Assembly (NCBI GenBank): GCA_025360005.1
Contig: JANYDA010000032.1
Location: 1-64,000, forward strand
Source of the DNA: Fibrobacteria bacterium
Lineage (GTDB): Bacteria; Fibrobacterota; Fibrobacteria; UBA11236
DNA: 64,000 nucleotides
Direction: 5' to 3'
Shown: one piece after another, positions 26,633 through 35,596 of the stretch
Position numbering within the stretch: the first letter of the stretch is position 1
Layout of the letters: every line of letters begins with the position of its first letter
Program-made: the position numbers and the translations under genes
The notes under the pieces: model-generated
Told to the model about the DNA's origin: nothing
Database searches by the model: none
Seen by the model: the letters and a program-made list of their open reading frames with translations, nothing else

Positions 26633-28807
26633 TCAGAGGGCTTCATCATTGAAGGACGTGCGCAGGGAAGCGAAGAAATTGTCCAGGAATTCCTTCTTCT
26701 CCTCCTTGTCCTTCTTACCCAAGGGGCCGTCCCAACGGTCGGCGGGGATTTCAAAAAGGAAGCGGGAGGGAATCACATCCTTGGTGACGCGATAGTGGAT
26801 CTTGGTGGCGGGCCAGGAAAGGAACAGCCTTTTCTTGGCACGGGTCATGGCCACGTAGAAAAGGCGCCGCTCCTCTTCTATTCCTGTGTCCGTGTGGTTG
26901 GGTTTGGCGGGAAACGCGTCGTCATCCAATTGCGGCAGGAACACGGTATGGAACTCCAGCCCCTTGGCCGCGTGCACGGTCATCAGGCGCAGACCCGGCT
27001 TTTCATCATGCTCATCATCCGCCTGCGTATTCAAAGCCAGGGCATTAAGCACTTCCACCAGCCGCGCGTCCGGATTGCGCGTCTCTTCTTTTTGGAACAG
27101 GCGCAGGAATTCCTCCACGCGGTTGCGTTTGGGGCCGCCTTCCTCGAAGACCTCCACCACCTTCGCATAGGCGAGGAGATCGCTTAAAGGCGCATAGAAG
27201 GAGCCCTGCTTCACCGCCGCCGCGCACGCGTCCACCTTGTCCAGCAGCTCCACCAGCTCGCGCGTCCAAGGCGTTCCCAAGGTTTCGCAATGCGCGCGGA
27301 TGGACAACTGCACGGGAACGTCCTCCGATCGCGGAACCAGGTCCAACAAATCCTTGGGGAAACCGCGCTTGGGAAATTGCAGCACCTTGGCGAGCGACAT
27401 CTCGTCCTGGGGATTGGCCATCAGCTTGGCGTAGGCGAGCACGGCCTGCACTTCCGACCGTTCCAACAGGTTGTTGGCCCCCTTCACCATGAAAGGGACT
27501 CCCGTCACGATGAACTGATCCATATACTCGCGCAGTTGGATGTTGGTGCGCACCAGCAAGGCCATTTCGCGCCAGTCCAGTTTTTCCACGGCGTTCAATT
27601 CCTTGACCTTGGCCACCAGCCAGTCCATCTCGCCCTTCTCATCGTCGGCGACATGGTGGTACAACGGCTCCCCTTCCCCGCTGGAGGTGAAGACCTCCTT
27701 GGGGCGCCGCAAGGTGTTCTTATGGATCACGGCGTTGGAAGCCGAGATGATGTTGCCGCTGGAGCGGTAATTGCGTTGCAGCTTTACCAGTTGCGCCCCG
27801 GGAAAATGCGTCTCGAAGTCCAGCAGGTTGCGCATCTCCGCCCCCCGCCAGCCGTATATGCTTTGATCGTCGTCGCCCACCACGAACACGCTGGGCCGTT
27901 CTTGCGCGTCTCGAGTAACGTGTAAGTTACCTTGGCCGCCGCTGTCCGTGTCGCCCTTCACCACCAGCATACGCAGCATTTCCAATTGCGCGCCGTTGGT
28001 GTCCTGGAATTCGTCCACCAGGAAATGCCGCCAACGGTCCTGAATCCCGGCGCGGATATCCGGCCGGGAATGCAGCAAACGGATGGGCATGCGGATCAGA
28101 TCCTCGAAGTCGACCAGGTTGGCATCGTGCTTGGCCTTCTCGTAGCCTTTATAGATGCGGACCAGCCGCGATCCGTACTCGGTATCGTCCGGGCAGTCCA
28201 AAGGCGTATGGCCCTTTTCCTTGAGCTGGGAAAGCACGTTGGCGAGATCCACGGGATCGAACTTCTTATTGCGCGCGCCGTGCTTGGCCGCTTGCCCCAC
28301 CACCAGCGATAGGCGGGAATGCATATCCAGGATGCCCGGATCCCGGGCCAGCCCCAGCGCCTCCGCGTATTCGCGCACCAGTTTCAGGCCCAAGGAGTGG
28401 AAAGTGCTTATGGACGCGCCATCGGCGGAGCGGCCCGCATAGGACTTGAGGCGCGCCTCCATCTCGCGCGCGGCGCGGTTGCTGAAGGTGAGCGCCACCA
28501 CGCTCTCCGCCCCCGCTCCCGTGGACGCGATGAGATGCACGATGCGGGTAACGAGCACGCGGGTCTTGCCGGAACCGGCCCCCGCCAATACCAGTACCGG
28601 ACCCACGGGCGCGGTGGCGGCCGCGGCCTGCTCCTGGTTCAAGCCCTCGATCAACCTTTTCGCGGCAGCCTGGATAATATGCGGCGCGGGCGCGGGGGGC
28701 AACGCTTTGCGGGCCGCCTTGCGCCTGCCCTCGGCCTGCGCGGCCCCGTCTTTATTGGCTTCGGAGCCGGATTGTTTTTTGGCGGAGCGGAAATGCCTGG
28801 GCTTCAT
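26633..28807 (-). CDS. UvrD/Rep-family DNA helicase
   Basis: ATP-driven 3'-5' DNA helicase of superfamily 1. The preferred ATG at 28807 gives 724 residues; an ATG at 28861 is possible, and neither has a clear ribosome site. After a lysine-rich head come Walker A G-A-G-S-G-K-T-R, the T-F-S-N-R-A-A-R-E-M motif, Walker B V-D-E-F-Q-D-T-N, V-G-D-D-D-Q-S-I-Y-G-W-R-G-A, Q-R-N-Y-R-S-S and V-H-A-A-K-G-L-E-F. The full helicase set is intact. It lacks the long C-terminal tail of UvrD/PcrA and resembles Rep in length. It stands 63 bases before the NTF2-rlmH operon. One exact GTAAC-N6-GTTAC site lies within it. Confidence 0.93.
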   Translation of the reverse strand: MKPRHFRSAKKQSGSEANKDGAAQAEGRRKAARKALPPAPAPHIIQAAAKRLIEGLNQEQAAAATAPVGPVLVLAGAGSGKTRVLVTRIVHLIASTGAGAESVVALTFSNRAAREMEARLKSYAGRSADGASISTFHSLGLKLVREYAEALGLARDPGILDMHSRLSLVVGQAAKHGARNKKFDPVDLANVLSQLKEKGHTPLDCPDDTEYGSRLVRIYKGYEKAKHDANLVDFEDLIRMPIRLLHSRPDIRAGIQDRWRHFLVDEFQDTNGAQLEMLRMLVVKGDTDSGGQGNLHVTRDAQERPSVFVVGDDDQSIYGWRGAEMRNLLDFETHFPGAQLVKLQRNYRSSGNIISASNAVIHKNTLRRPKEVFTSSGEGEPLYHHVADDEKGEMDWLVAKVKELNAVEKLDWREMALLVRTNIQLREYMDQFIVTGVPFMVKGANNLLERSEVQAVLAYAKLMANPQDEMSLAKVLQFPKRGFPKDLLDLVPRSEDVPVQLSIRAHCETLGTPWTRELVELLDKVDACAAAVKQGSFYAPLSDLLAYAKVVEVFEEGGPKRNRVEEFLRLFQKEETRNPDARLVEVLNALALNTQADDEHDEKPGLRLMTVHAAKGLEFHTVFLPQLDDDAFPAKPNHTDTGIEEERRLFYVAMTRAKKRLFLSWPATKIHYRVTKDVIPSRFLFEIPADRWDGPLGKKDKEEKKEFLDNFFASLRTSFNDEAL
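27915..27930. repeat. Exact GTAAC-N6-GTTAC palindrome, site 2
   Basis: Within the helicase gene, encoding G-N-L-H-V-T. The Gly and Val codons are GGT and GTT, not the G/C-ending forms usual here. Confidence 0.8.
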
Positions 28808-28900
28808 GCGGGAGGGAAAGGTAAGAAAGCGGAAGAGGTGTGGAGGGAAGGGGGAGAGCAAATTTGTGGCGGCGGCGCTTTGAGTTGATGTTTCGTTGGG

Positions 28901-28963
28901 CGACGGGCGTAAGAAAAAAGCGGGGGCATCGCTTTGAACTTTGCTTTTTTTACGCCCGACGCC
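28901..28963 (-). terminator. Terminator of the phosphoesterase gene
   Basis: The arm at 28901-28922 pairs with 28944-28963: core CGGGCGTAA plus an A-run against a T-run plus TTACGCCCG, with one bulge and an outer GCG/CGC. T-rich arms occur on both strands, so it may work both ways. It lies between the phosphoesterase (ending 29057) and the helicase start. Confidence 0.65.
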
Positions 28964-29056
28964 GAGGAGCCAAGCGAACGTGTGAAGTGGGAGTAGTGGC
29001 GCACCGGTCGCGCGACGAAAGGCCGCGAAGCAAAGACCCCGAAGAATCCTTGCGGT

Positions 29057-29785
29057 CTAGCGCCCTTCGGCCAACCTGTTGATCAGGAATTCCGCGAAGC
29101 CCAGGCGGCGCATGCGATCCTGGGTCTTGGGGATATCGTAGGTGACGCGCACGATTTCCACCGTCATGGCCGTGGTATCGCACAGGCACCAGCTGGCCAG
29201 GGGGATGCGATCGCGCGGCTGCCCCACGCTGCCTACATTGACGAGGATGCGTTGGTTGGGCTGGAGTTTATGGGACAGGGTTTCCGAAACCCAGAACGAT
29301 TGCTCGTTCTCCATCACCACGATGGAAGGGATATGCGTATGCCCTACGAAACAGATCTTCTCGCTGAAGAAGGAGAATGCGTCGATGGCATCATCGAAGC
29401 TGGTGATATAATACCAATCCACCGGCGAGCGCGGGCTGGCGTGCACAAAGGTGAGGGGAGGTTCATCGACCACGTAGGGAAGCTTGTCGAGGAAATCGAC
29501 TGACGGCTTATCGAGATTTTCTTTCGTCCACTCGATGGCCTTGCGCGCGTAGAAGTTGAAGTTTTCCGAGGACTCGCGCCCCAGCGCCACGGAATCGTGA
29601 TTCCCCAGCAAGGTCACGGAGCTGACATTCTTGATGAGGTTTACGCATTCGTTGGGATTGGCCCCGTAGCCTACCGCATCCCCTAGGCAGATGCGCCGGT
29701 CCACGCCCATGGTTTCCATGGTTTCGAGGACTTTTTCCAAGGCTTCGAGGTTGCTGTGGATGTCCGAGTAAATGCCGTATTTCAC
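29057..29785 (-). CDS. Calcineurin-like metallophosphoesterase
   Basis: 242 residues with all metal-ligand motifs of the family: S-D-I-H-S-N near the start, L-G-D-A-V-G-Y-G at about 35-42, G-N-H-D-S near 62, V-H-A-S-P near 115 and G-H-T-H-I-P near 150. These bind two divalent metals used to hydrolyse phosphoesters. The D-A-V-G-Y-G form is seen in YfcE/MJ0936-type phosphodiesterases with broad substrates. It is transcribed away from the HD-GYP gene; about 186 bases separate the two starts. Cellular substrate unknown. Confidence 0.88.
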   Translation of the reverse strand: MKYGIYSDIHSNLEALEKVLETMETMGVDRRICLGDAVGYGANPNECVNLIKNVSSVTLLGNHDSVALGRESSENFNFYARKAIEWTKENLDKPSVDFLDKLPYVVDEPPLTFVHASPRSPVDWYYITSFDDAIDAFSFFSEKICFVGHTHIPSIVVMENEQSFWVSETLSHKLQPNQRILVNVGSVGQPRDRIPLASWCLCDTTAMTVEIVRVTYDIPKTQDRMRRLGFAEFLINRLAEGR

Positions 29786-29861
29786 CTGGCGTTCACCCTT
29801 CCCGAAACCTGATTTTCATAAGACTATAGTTTAAAATACTTTTGCCCAAAGATAAAGGCCC

Positions 29862-29960
29862 ATGATCAGGCCAGTCGATTTACTCCCGACCAGGGTACCT
29901 GGGGGGATAAAGCCGGAGGCGAGCCGTAGATCCCTGCTGAAAGCAACGGGGCGATAGGGT
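29862..29960 (+). promoter_or_regulatory. Possible structured leader of the HD-GYP gene
   Basis: In the divergent gap, CCAGG-GTA-CCTGG forms a short hairpin. GGGGAT then pairs with ATCCC around an interior containing AAAGCCGGAGGCGAGCC, and TGCT-GAA-AGCA forms a third stem. Three neighbouring stems before a c-di-GMP-type gene are suggestive, but it does not match the c-di-GMP-I core that I know. Confidence 0.25.
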
Positions 29961-29971
29961 TATAATGGAAT

Positions 29972-31948
29972 GTGGTTCCGCCTACTCGTCAAAACGCCGT
30001 CCCCGGCCATGAAGCCGGCTCGCCGCCCGTTTTAATCCATAATTTCACGACCTTGGAGTTCCCGGAAAGACTGGTTTCCGGGCGCGCCCTCGAGAGCCGG
30101 AAGTCCCTGTCGCTCAAGGACATTTACCCGTTCAGCATCCTTGTCATCACCCCGGATTCCCTGGAGCCGGAAGAAGACTATGATTTCCTTTTCCAACATG
30201 TGGGCGTGATGTTCTGGGATCCGGCCGGAACCGCCGGTTCCACCTCTCCCCCGTGGGTGGACGTCCACCTGTCCCGCAACCCTTCGCAAGCCGAGCTCGC
30301 GCTCGCCTGCACCCATATGGCGCGCCTGCTGGAGTTGAAGGAACAATGCCTGCAATTGCACAATACCAACGCCATCACGGAGGCCCGCAACCGCCAACTC
30401 AACCAGGTGGGCATCGCTTTGATGTCCGAAAAGAACCTGGACCAGCTGTTGAATATGATTCTGGACAAGGCCATGGCATTGACCGGAAGCGATGCCGGCT
30501 GCCTTTACCTGGTGGAACCCAAGGACCACCAGGAAGAAGTGGAAGGGAATTACTGGGGCAACAAACGCATCCGCTTCAAGCTGACCCGGAACGATTCCGT
30601 AGCCTTCAACCTCGCCGAGGTGACCATGCCGCCGACGAAGTCCTCCATCAGCGGATTCGCCATGCTGGATGGCAAGCCCCTCAACATCCCCGACGTCTAT
30701 GCGATTCCGGAGACGGCGGAGTTCCGCCACAACTCCGGCTTCGATCTGTCTTCCGGCTATCGCACCCGTTCCATGCTTACGCTGCCCATGAAAGATCACC
30801 AGAACCACGTGGTGGGCGCCATCCAGTTGATCAACAAATGCCGGAACAAGACCGTGCCCATCACCTCCATCAAAGCCGCGGATGATCAAGTGGTCGGATA
30901 CCGCCAAGAGGACGTAAACATCTCGCTGTCGCTGGCTTCGCAGGCCTCGGTGGCCCTGTTGAATGCGCAATACGAACTCGATATCCAAAGACTGTTCGAA
31001 GGCTTCATCAACGCCAGCGTCTCCGCCATCGAGTCCCGCGATCCCACCACGTCCGGCCATTCGCATCGCGTGGCGGACTATTCGATCCGCCTGGCGGATT
31101 GCGTGGGACGCGAGCAGGCCGGCAAGTACCGGACGATCCGTTTCAATGATACCCAGATGCGCGAGATGCGTTACGCGGCCTTGCTCCATGACTTCGGTAA
31201 GATAGGCGTGCGCGAGCATATCCTAACCAAGGCCAAAAAGCTTTTCCCGGAAGAAATGGAATCCATCCGGCTGCGATCCGAATTCATCAAGCGCACCATC
31301 AATTGGGAATCGGAAAAAGCCAAGGTGGCCATGCTCCGCTCCGGCCGGGAGCGCGATCCGGAAGCCGCCTTGCGGCGCTTGGAAGCGGAAGAGCGGCGCG
31401 ACCTGGAAGGCGTGGATGTTTTCTTCGCGACCATCCTCAAGGCGAATGAACCGGCACGGCTCGACGAGGCCACCCTGGATTACCTCAGGACCCTGAGCCC
31501 GCGCACCTATCTGGATGCCTCCGGCTCCCCCACGGGGTTCCTGCGGCCGGAGGAGCTTTCGCGCCTGATGATCCCGCAAGGCACCTTGAGCGACACGGAG
31601 CGCGACGAGATCAACTCCCACGTTTCCCATACCTGGAAATTCCTCTCGCAAATCCCTTGGACCCAGGACCTCCGCCAGGTCCCCTACATCGCTTTCGCCC
31701 ATCATGAAAAGCTGGACGGGACGGGATATCCGCGCAAGCTGAAGGGAGATGCCATTCCCCTGCCTTCCCAGATCATGTCCATTTGCGATATCTTCGACGC
31801 CCTGGCCGCCTCCGACCGGCCTTACAAGAAGGCCATGTCCACGGAGAAGGCCCTGGACATCATCGGTCGCGAAGTCAAAGCCGGTAAAATCGACGCGGAT
31901 CTTTTCAGGATTTTCGTGACAGGCGATGTTTATCGCGCCGGTTCTTGA
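29972..31948 (+). CDS. GAF domain plus HD-GYP cyclic-dinucleotide phosphodiesterase
   Basis: 658 residues, starting at a GTG near 29972 with no strong ribosome site. Residues 20-110 resemble a receiver-like fold without an obvious phospho-site. Residues 145-335 form a GAF sensor domain. The HD part has L-L-H-D-F-G-K-I-G-V (His406, Asp407) and the GYP part has H-H-E-K-L-D-G-T-G-Y-P (577-587), so the catalytic set for cyclic di-GMP breakdown is present. A highly charged insert of about 120 residues (about 420-540) separates the HD and GYP halves; most HD-GYP domains lack it. The protein is cytoplasmic. A possible structured leader lies upstream. Confidence 0.9.
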   Translation: MVPPTRQNAVPGHEAGSPPVLIHNFTTLEFPERLVSGRALESRKSLSLKDIYPFSILVITPDSLEPEEDYDFLFQHVGVMFWDPAGTAGSTSPPWVDVHLSRNPSQAELALACTHMARLLELKEQCLQLHNTNAITEARNRQLNQVGIALMSEKNLDQLLNMILDKAMALTGSDAGCLYLVEPKDHQEEVEGNYWGNKRIRFKLTRNDSVAFNLAEVTMPPTKSSISGFAMLDGKPLNIPDVYAIPETAEFRHNSGFDLSSGYRTRSMLTLPMKDHQNHVVGAIQLINKCRNKTVPITSIKAADDQVVGYRQEDVNISLSLASQASVALLNAQYELDIQRLFEGFINASVSAIESRDPTTSGHSHRVADYSIRLADCVGREQAGKYRTIRFNDTQMREMRYAALLHDFGKIGVREHILTKAKKLFPEEMESIRLRSEFIKRTINWESEKAKVAMLRSGRERDPEAALRRLEAEERRDLEGVDVFFATILKANEPARLDEATLDYLRTLSPRTYLDASGSPTGFLRPEELSRLMIPQGTLSDTERDEINSHVSHTWKFLSQIPWTQDLRQVPYIAFAHHEKLDGTGYPRKLKGDAIPLPSQIMSICDIFDALAASDRPYKKAMSTEKALDIIGREVKAGKIDADLFRIFVTGDVYRAGS

Positions 31949-32013
31949 ATTCCGGCCTCCGTTGCCCTTTTAAAAACCGGCATCAGGAATTAACTTTTGC
32001 CCCCTCAGGTCTT

Positions 32014-32089
32014 GTTCCCATCGTCTAGAGGCCTAGGACAGCGCCCTTTCACGGCGCCGACAGGGGTTCGAATCCCCTTGGGAACGCCA
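32014..32089 (+). tRNA. tRNA-Glu (anticodon UUC)
   Basis: Acceptor GTTCCCA pairs with TGGGAAC; D-arm TCGTCTAG; anticodon loop CTTTCAC; T-arm AGGGG-TTCGAAT-CCCCT; discriminator G and encoded CCA (32087-32089). It reads GAA and, by wobble, GAG. The second tRNA-Glu of the window. Confidence 0.96.
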
Positions 32090-32128
32090 AAAAGCCTCTT
32101 CCGCCCGCAAGGCCGAGGAGGCTTTTTT
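32089..32128 (+). terminator. Terminator after tRNA-Glu(UUC)
   Basis: AAAAAGCCTCTTC pairs with GAGGAGGCTTTTT (one G-U) and ends in a run of six T. It begins at the last base of the tRNA. Confidence 0.8.
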
Positions 32129-32156
32129 ATTCCCGAATATCCTGGGCGGAAAAAAA

Positions 32157-32185
32157 TTGCTTTTGGAACCGTAAATGGCTAGACT
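32157..32185 (+). promoter_or_regulatory. Promoter candidate for a small RNA
   Basis: TTGCTT (32157-32162) and TAGACT (32180-32185) are separated by exactly 17 bases. The predicted start is near 32191, about 60 bases after the preceding terminator. Confidence 0.5.
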
Positions 32186-32190
32186 ACTGA

Positions 32191-32275
32191 GTGGAGACAG
32201 GGTCCCCAAAACCCACTATTCTTCGTCCGTCTCCTTCTTAACCGGCTCGTCCCCAAGGCGAGCCGGTTGCTTTTT
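32191..32275 (+). ncRNA. Candidate small structured RNA with its own terminator
   Basis: About 85 bases between a promoter candidate and a strong terminator. GGAGAC (32193-32198) pairs with GTCTCC (32229-32234) around an inner GGGT-CCCCAAA-ACCC hairpin (32200-32214). A perfect 10-bp terminator stem AACCGGCTCG / CGAGCCGGTT (32240-32268) follows, then GCTTTTT. No convincing reading frame was seen. It does not resemble tmRNA, 4.5S, 6S or RNase P RNA. Confidence 0.5.
32240..32275 (+). terminator. Terminator of the small RNA
   Basis: Perfect 10-bp stem with loop TCCCCAAGG followed by GC and TTTTT. No protein gene on the plus strand ends before it. Confidence 0.75.
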
Positions 32276-32305
32276 GAAAGCCCGAATCCAACGGCTTCCG
32301 GGTAC

Positions 32306-32335
32306 AAAAAAAGGGCTTGGCCGAAGCCAAACCCT
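32306..32335 (-). terminator. Terminator of the lysine-rich protein gene
   Basis: On the minus strand AAGGGTTTGGC-TTCG-GCCAAGCCCTT (one mismatch) is followed by TTTTT. It lies 26 bases past the stop at 32362. Confidence 0.8.
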
Positions 32336-32361
32336 TACCCAACCCAGGAAGCCTTAGCGAC

Positions 32362-32712
32362 TCAGGGTTTTGCTTCCAGCTTATCCTTTTTCAAATCCTT
32401 CTTTTCCTTATGCCGCTCTTTTCTTTCCTTCTTAAGAGCCTTCTTATCCTTGTGGACATCGATGCTATCCTTATGCAAATCGGCCTCTTCCGCATTGCGT
32501 TCCGCGCGGTCCGTATTAAGCTCCTTCTTCTCCGTTTTGCGATCGGCCCGGTCCTTTTTCAATTCCTTTTTTTCTTTTTTGATTTCCTTGTTTTCCTGTT
32601 TGATTTCCTGCTTGTCCTTTTGCATGTCCGATTTAACGGAATCGGATTGGGCAAAGCTGAATCCGGCTGCCAGGGTTAAAGCCAAAGCGGCTAATGTGAA
32701 TCGGGTTTTCAT
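32362..32712 (-). CDS. Small secreted lysine/glutamate-rich helical protein
   Basis: 116 residues. A clear signal peptide (K-T-R-F-T-L-A-A-L-A-L-T-L-A-A-G-F-S-F-A) is cut after about residue 21. The mature 95 residues are almost entirely charged, dominated by Lys, Glu and Asp with Arg, in runs such as E-I-K-K-E-K-K-E-L-K-K-D. They show a 3-4 spacing of oppositely charged residues typical of a stable single alpha helix; hydrophobic residues fall about every seven positions. There is no enzyme motif. A good ribosome site (AAGGAG) and a dedicated terminator make it a single-gene unit. It could be a periplasmic spacer or an acid/metal-stress protein; the function is unknown. Confidence 0.82.
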   Translation of the reverse strand: MKTRFTLAALALTLAAGFSFAQSDSVKSDMQKDKQEIKQENKEIKKEKKELKKDRADRKTEKKELNTDRAERNAEEADLHKDSIDVHKDKKALKKERKERHKEKKDLKKDKLEAKP

Positions 32713-33003
32713 AATGACTCCTTGTGGTTGTTCGTGGCCATCTTTTCGGTTTTGCTACGCAAACCTTGCCCAATCATGAATGCAAGAGCCGTGCCGAACG
32801 GCCCGCGGCCGAAACCCTTTCCAGAACCTCCTTTTGGGCGGCCTTACCCCGTGGATCACTCATTTGGTATGACTCTGGCGCCGAAATCGTCTAGCCCGGA
32901 GCGTCCATGAAGGACTTGCCATTCCGAGGGAACTGCAGGATCAAGAATGTTTTTGGAATTGCCTGCGGGACAAGGCCCAAACGCAATGCTCGCAAGGCGG
33001 GAA

Positions 33004-35298
33004 TTAAAGCGCTGCTTTGGGTTCCCAAGGGAACTCTCTGGATCCATCCCCGGTCTCGGAGAGCGGAACGGCGTCCCTGCCCGGCAACTTCACTTCGATG
33101 CGATCGGGACGGCTATGCCATCGGCCGATCCAGGTGACCGTGATGGCCTTCGGGGTGACGCGGATGGAAACGGTGACGGGTCCGAAAAGGGTGGGCCCGG
33201 GACCGAAGCTGAGATCGGTTCCCGACGTCAGCCATGCCTCGGGGATTCCCGAAGCCAATATCAAGGTCCGGCCTTCTTCCCGCAGGAAAAGGTTCCGCAT
33301 CATCATCATCCATTCCGCCGCGGCCCAGACATGCTGGCCGTCCCCCATGCAGCCGCCCAGGGTATGGGGATGGATGGCTTCCGGCCATTGGCCCGTGGGG
33401 GATGCGACCGCGGCCGTATCGCGGATGAGCGTGAAAAAGCGGTCATCGCCCGCGCGCAACAGGCATTGCGCCATGTGCAGGGTGAGGTACGCATTCATGC
33501 CGGAATGGATCATGTCCTGGAAAAAGGTTCCCTGGTACATGCATTTGGCGAGCAGGAATTCCAGGGTGGCCTTGATGCGGGCATCCTGCCCGGGCCAAAG
33601 CTCCAAGGGATAGCCGGCCACGATGGAACCGATGGCGCCCGAGTCCATCCGCCGCAAGGGCGAGGCGGGGATGGCGCCGTTGAGCTGCTGGGCACGATGG
33701 GCGGCCGCCAGGCTTTTATCGATGGCGGAGAGGAAATCCGCGGCCTGTTCCCGCGCGGTTTGCGCCAACGTGGCCTGTTCGGGCGCTTCCGATCGCTCCA
33801 AGAGCCACGCCGCCGACTGCAATCCGGCCGCGCCCCAGAAGTCGTCCCAAAAATAATAGTCGTTGGGGCCCAGGTGCTCGGCGCTGAAGCCGGCGGGAAA
33901 AAGGCCTACCACGCGCGGCTCCTGATGGCGCTTGATGCGCTTATGCAGAATCCATTCGGCGGCTTTCGCGATGGAGCGGATCCACCCGCGCTTGGGAGCG
34001 CACCCCATGGTCTCGCACCAACGCCGCATGATCCATAAGGCCTCGCCGTTGGAATCCCATTCGCCTTCCTGAGAAAGGAAATAACCGGTCATGGTCTGGC
34101 GGGTATGGAAGAGATCCAAGGCGCGCTCGGTCCGCTCCGTCATGCCTGCGGCCAGCATGGCGTTGAGGATGAAAGCGGCGTCCCGGAACCAGAAGCGCTT
34201 ATAGGTATACGGCCCCGGAAAAACTTCGCCGGGAGAATGCAGCAACAAGGTACGGACGGCCGCGCGGTAAAGGAAATCGAAGCGCGCTTCCGGCACCTGC
34301 AAACGGGCCAAGCCCGCCAACGCGGGTTGCCAGGCCTTAGGCGCGTGCCGGACCGGGAACTGCTTGGGCGTCTCCCTATCTCCCGCAAGGTCCACCCGGA
34401 GGACCAGATCCTTGACCGTACCGGCCTGCAAGGGGAACAACGCGGCGGCGGTCGCCAAGCCGACCTTGCAACGGGATCCGGTATCCTCGTCCTGCCCATC
34501 GTCCCGTAACTTGTGGAATACGTCCCCCAGATGGTACTGGGAGGAGTAGTGGCGGGCGGCGGGTTCGGAAAATCCCACCGCGGGGAATCCGTTGATCGTC
34601 CAACCTGTCCGGTCCCGGCTGAGTTCCACGTCCTCGATGAAACTCACGCCTTCCGGATTGTACGGGCGCAAAGATACCGCCAGCCAAGCGGGCGCATGGG
34701 AAAGGGCCTTCAGGTTTATGCGGCATGTTCCCGCGGCGCCATCCGCGACCATCTCCACGCGCGACCGCAACTCCAGCCCGGAATCCCCCAGGGAAGTCGC
34801 CACCGCTATCCCCGGAAAGTCGATTTCCAGGGATTGGACGATGTGCCTGGATTTGGAGGGCAGCAGATCCGGGCCGCCGGGCCGGATTATCCAGGCGTCC
34901 AGGGACCAGCCGTCGTAATAGGGCGTGACCAGGCCGCTGGGATCGATAATGGGCAGGTAAGGGGAATCCGGCAGGCCCACGGCGGTCCAGTTCCGGTGGG
35001 AAAGGTTCACGTGGCTGATGGAAAAGGCGCGCGGGATGAAAGAAGGATCGCGCGGATTAAATTGCCGCTCCACCCAATACGGCCAGATCCAATCCAGGTT
35101 GTTCTGGATGGCGCGCGTGTTCATGAGGCCGCGGGCATGGAACACCAGGCCTGCGCGGAGCAATTCAATGGGCTCCCCTACCTCCGAAGGCTGGGCGAAA
35201 CCGGCCAGGCGGGACATAACGAGAAGGGGATCGAGGAAACCATGGTGGCGCGCCGCGCGCCGAACCAGGTACTTCCAAGGGAGCCATTTGAAGAGCAT
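33004..35298 (-). CDS. (Alpha/alpha)6-barrel glycosidase-like protein
   Basis: 764 residues, no signal peptide. The N-terminal 300 residues look like a beta-sandwich. From about residue 350 the text is that of six-hairpin glycosidases (GH15/GH63-like): Y-T-Y-K-R-F-W-F-R-D-A-A-F-I-L-N-A, G-E-W-D-S-N-G-E-A-L-W, F-W-D-D-F-W-G-A-A-G-L, and near the end W-P-E-A-I-H-P and H-V-W-A-A-A-E-W. The acidic residues in W-D-S-N-G-E and W-P-E are plausible catalytic groups. An alpha-glucan or trehalose-like substrate is possible and would fit with glgC, but this is a guess. The start has AGGA seven bases upstream. It is divergent from the giant adhesin. Confidence 0.8.
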   Translation of the reverse strand: MLFKWLPWKYLVRRAARHHGFLDPLLVMSRLAGFAQPSEVGEPIELLRAGLVFHARGLMNTRAIQNNLDWIWPYWVERQFNPRDPSFIPRAFSISHVNLSHRNWTAVGLPDSPYLPIIDPSGLVTPYYDGWSLDAWIIRPGGPDLLPSKSRHIVQSLEIDFPGIAVATSLGDSGLELRSRVEMVADGAAGTCRINLKALSHAPAWLAVSLRPYNPEGVSFIEDVELSRDRTGWTINGFPAVGFSEPAARHYSSQYHLGDVFHKLRDDGQDEDTGSRCKVGLATAAALFPLQAGTVKDLVLRVDLAGDRETPKQFPVRHAPKAWQPALAGLARLQVPEARFDFLYRAAVRTLLLHSPGEVFPGPYTYKRFWFRDAAFILNAMLAAGMTERTERALDLFHTRQTMTGYFLSQEGEWDSNGEALWIMRRWCETMGCAPKRGWIRSIAKAAEWILHKRIKRHQEPRVVGLFPAGFSAEHLGPNDYYFWDDFWGAAGLQSAAWLLERSEAPEQATLAQTAREQAADFLSAIDKSLAAAHRAQQLNGAIPASPLRRMDSGAIGSIVAGYPLELWPGQDARIKATLEFLLAKCMYQGTFFQDMIHSGMNAYLTLHMAQCLLRAGDDRFFTLIRDTAAVASPTGQWPEAIHPHTLGGCMGDGQHVWAAAEWMMMMRNLFLREEGRTLILASGIPEAWLTSGTDLSFGPGPTLFGPVTVSIRVTPKAITVTWIGRWHSRPDRIEVKLPGRDAVPLSETGDGSREFPWEPKAAL

Positions 35299-35596
35299 CA
35301 GCGTCCTAACACCAGGGGTCCATTACCGGGGGAAGATAGGTTTTTAGGACCCCTGACCCCAAAGGCGGCGTGAGAGGATGGGAGGGGATGGGATGGAAAC
35401 AGGAAGCCATCCCTTTTTGGGAAAAGGGCCGCAGAGGAAGCATACAGGGAGGCCGCGGGCGCGTCCAGGCTTTTCCGCGTGCGCCCCGTCACGCAACGGA
35501 CCGCGAATACGGCCGGACCCGGTTTCAATGCTTTGGGAATACCCGCGCCTACCGATACAATGGGCAGGACTTGACGGACAACGGACCCGGTAGGCC

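Noticed and set aside
29862-29960. Cyclic di-GMP-I riboswitch before the HD-GYP gene
   Set aside because: The expected GCAAAGCC and GGTAGC-x-GGGTTACC core elements are not both present. Only generic hairpins remain, so it is kept as an unexplained leader.
32175-32357. Short open frame over the small-RNA candidate
   Set aside because: It runs through a strong terminator stem, has no ribosome site and its composition is not protein-like.
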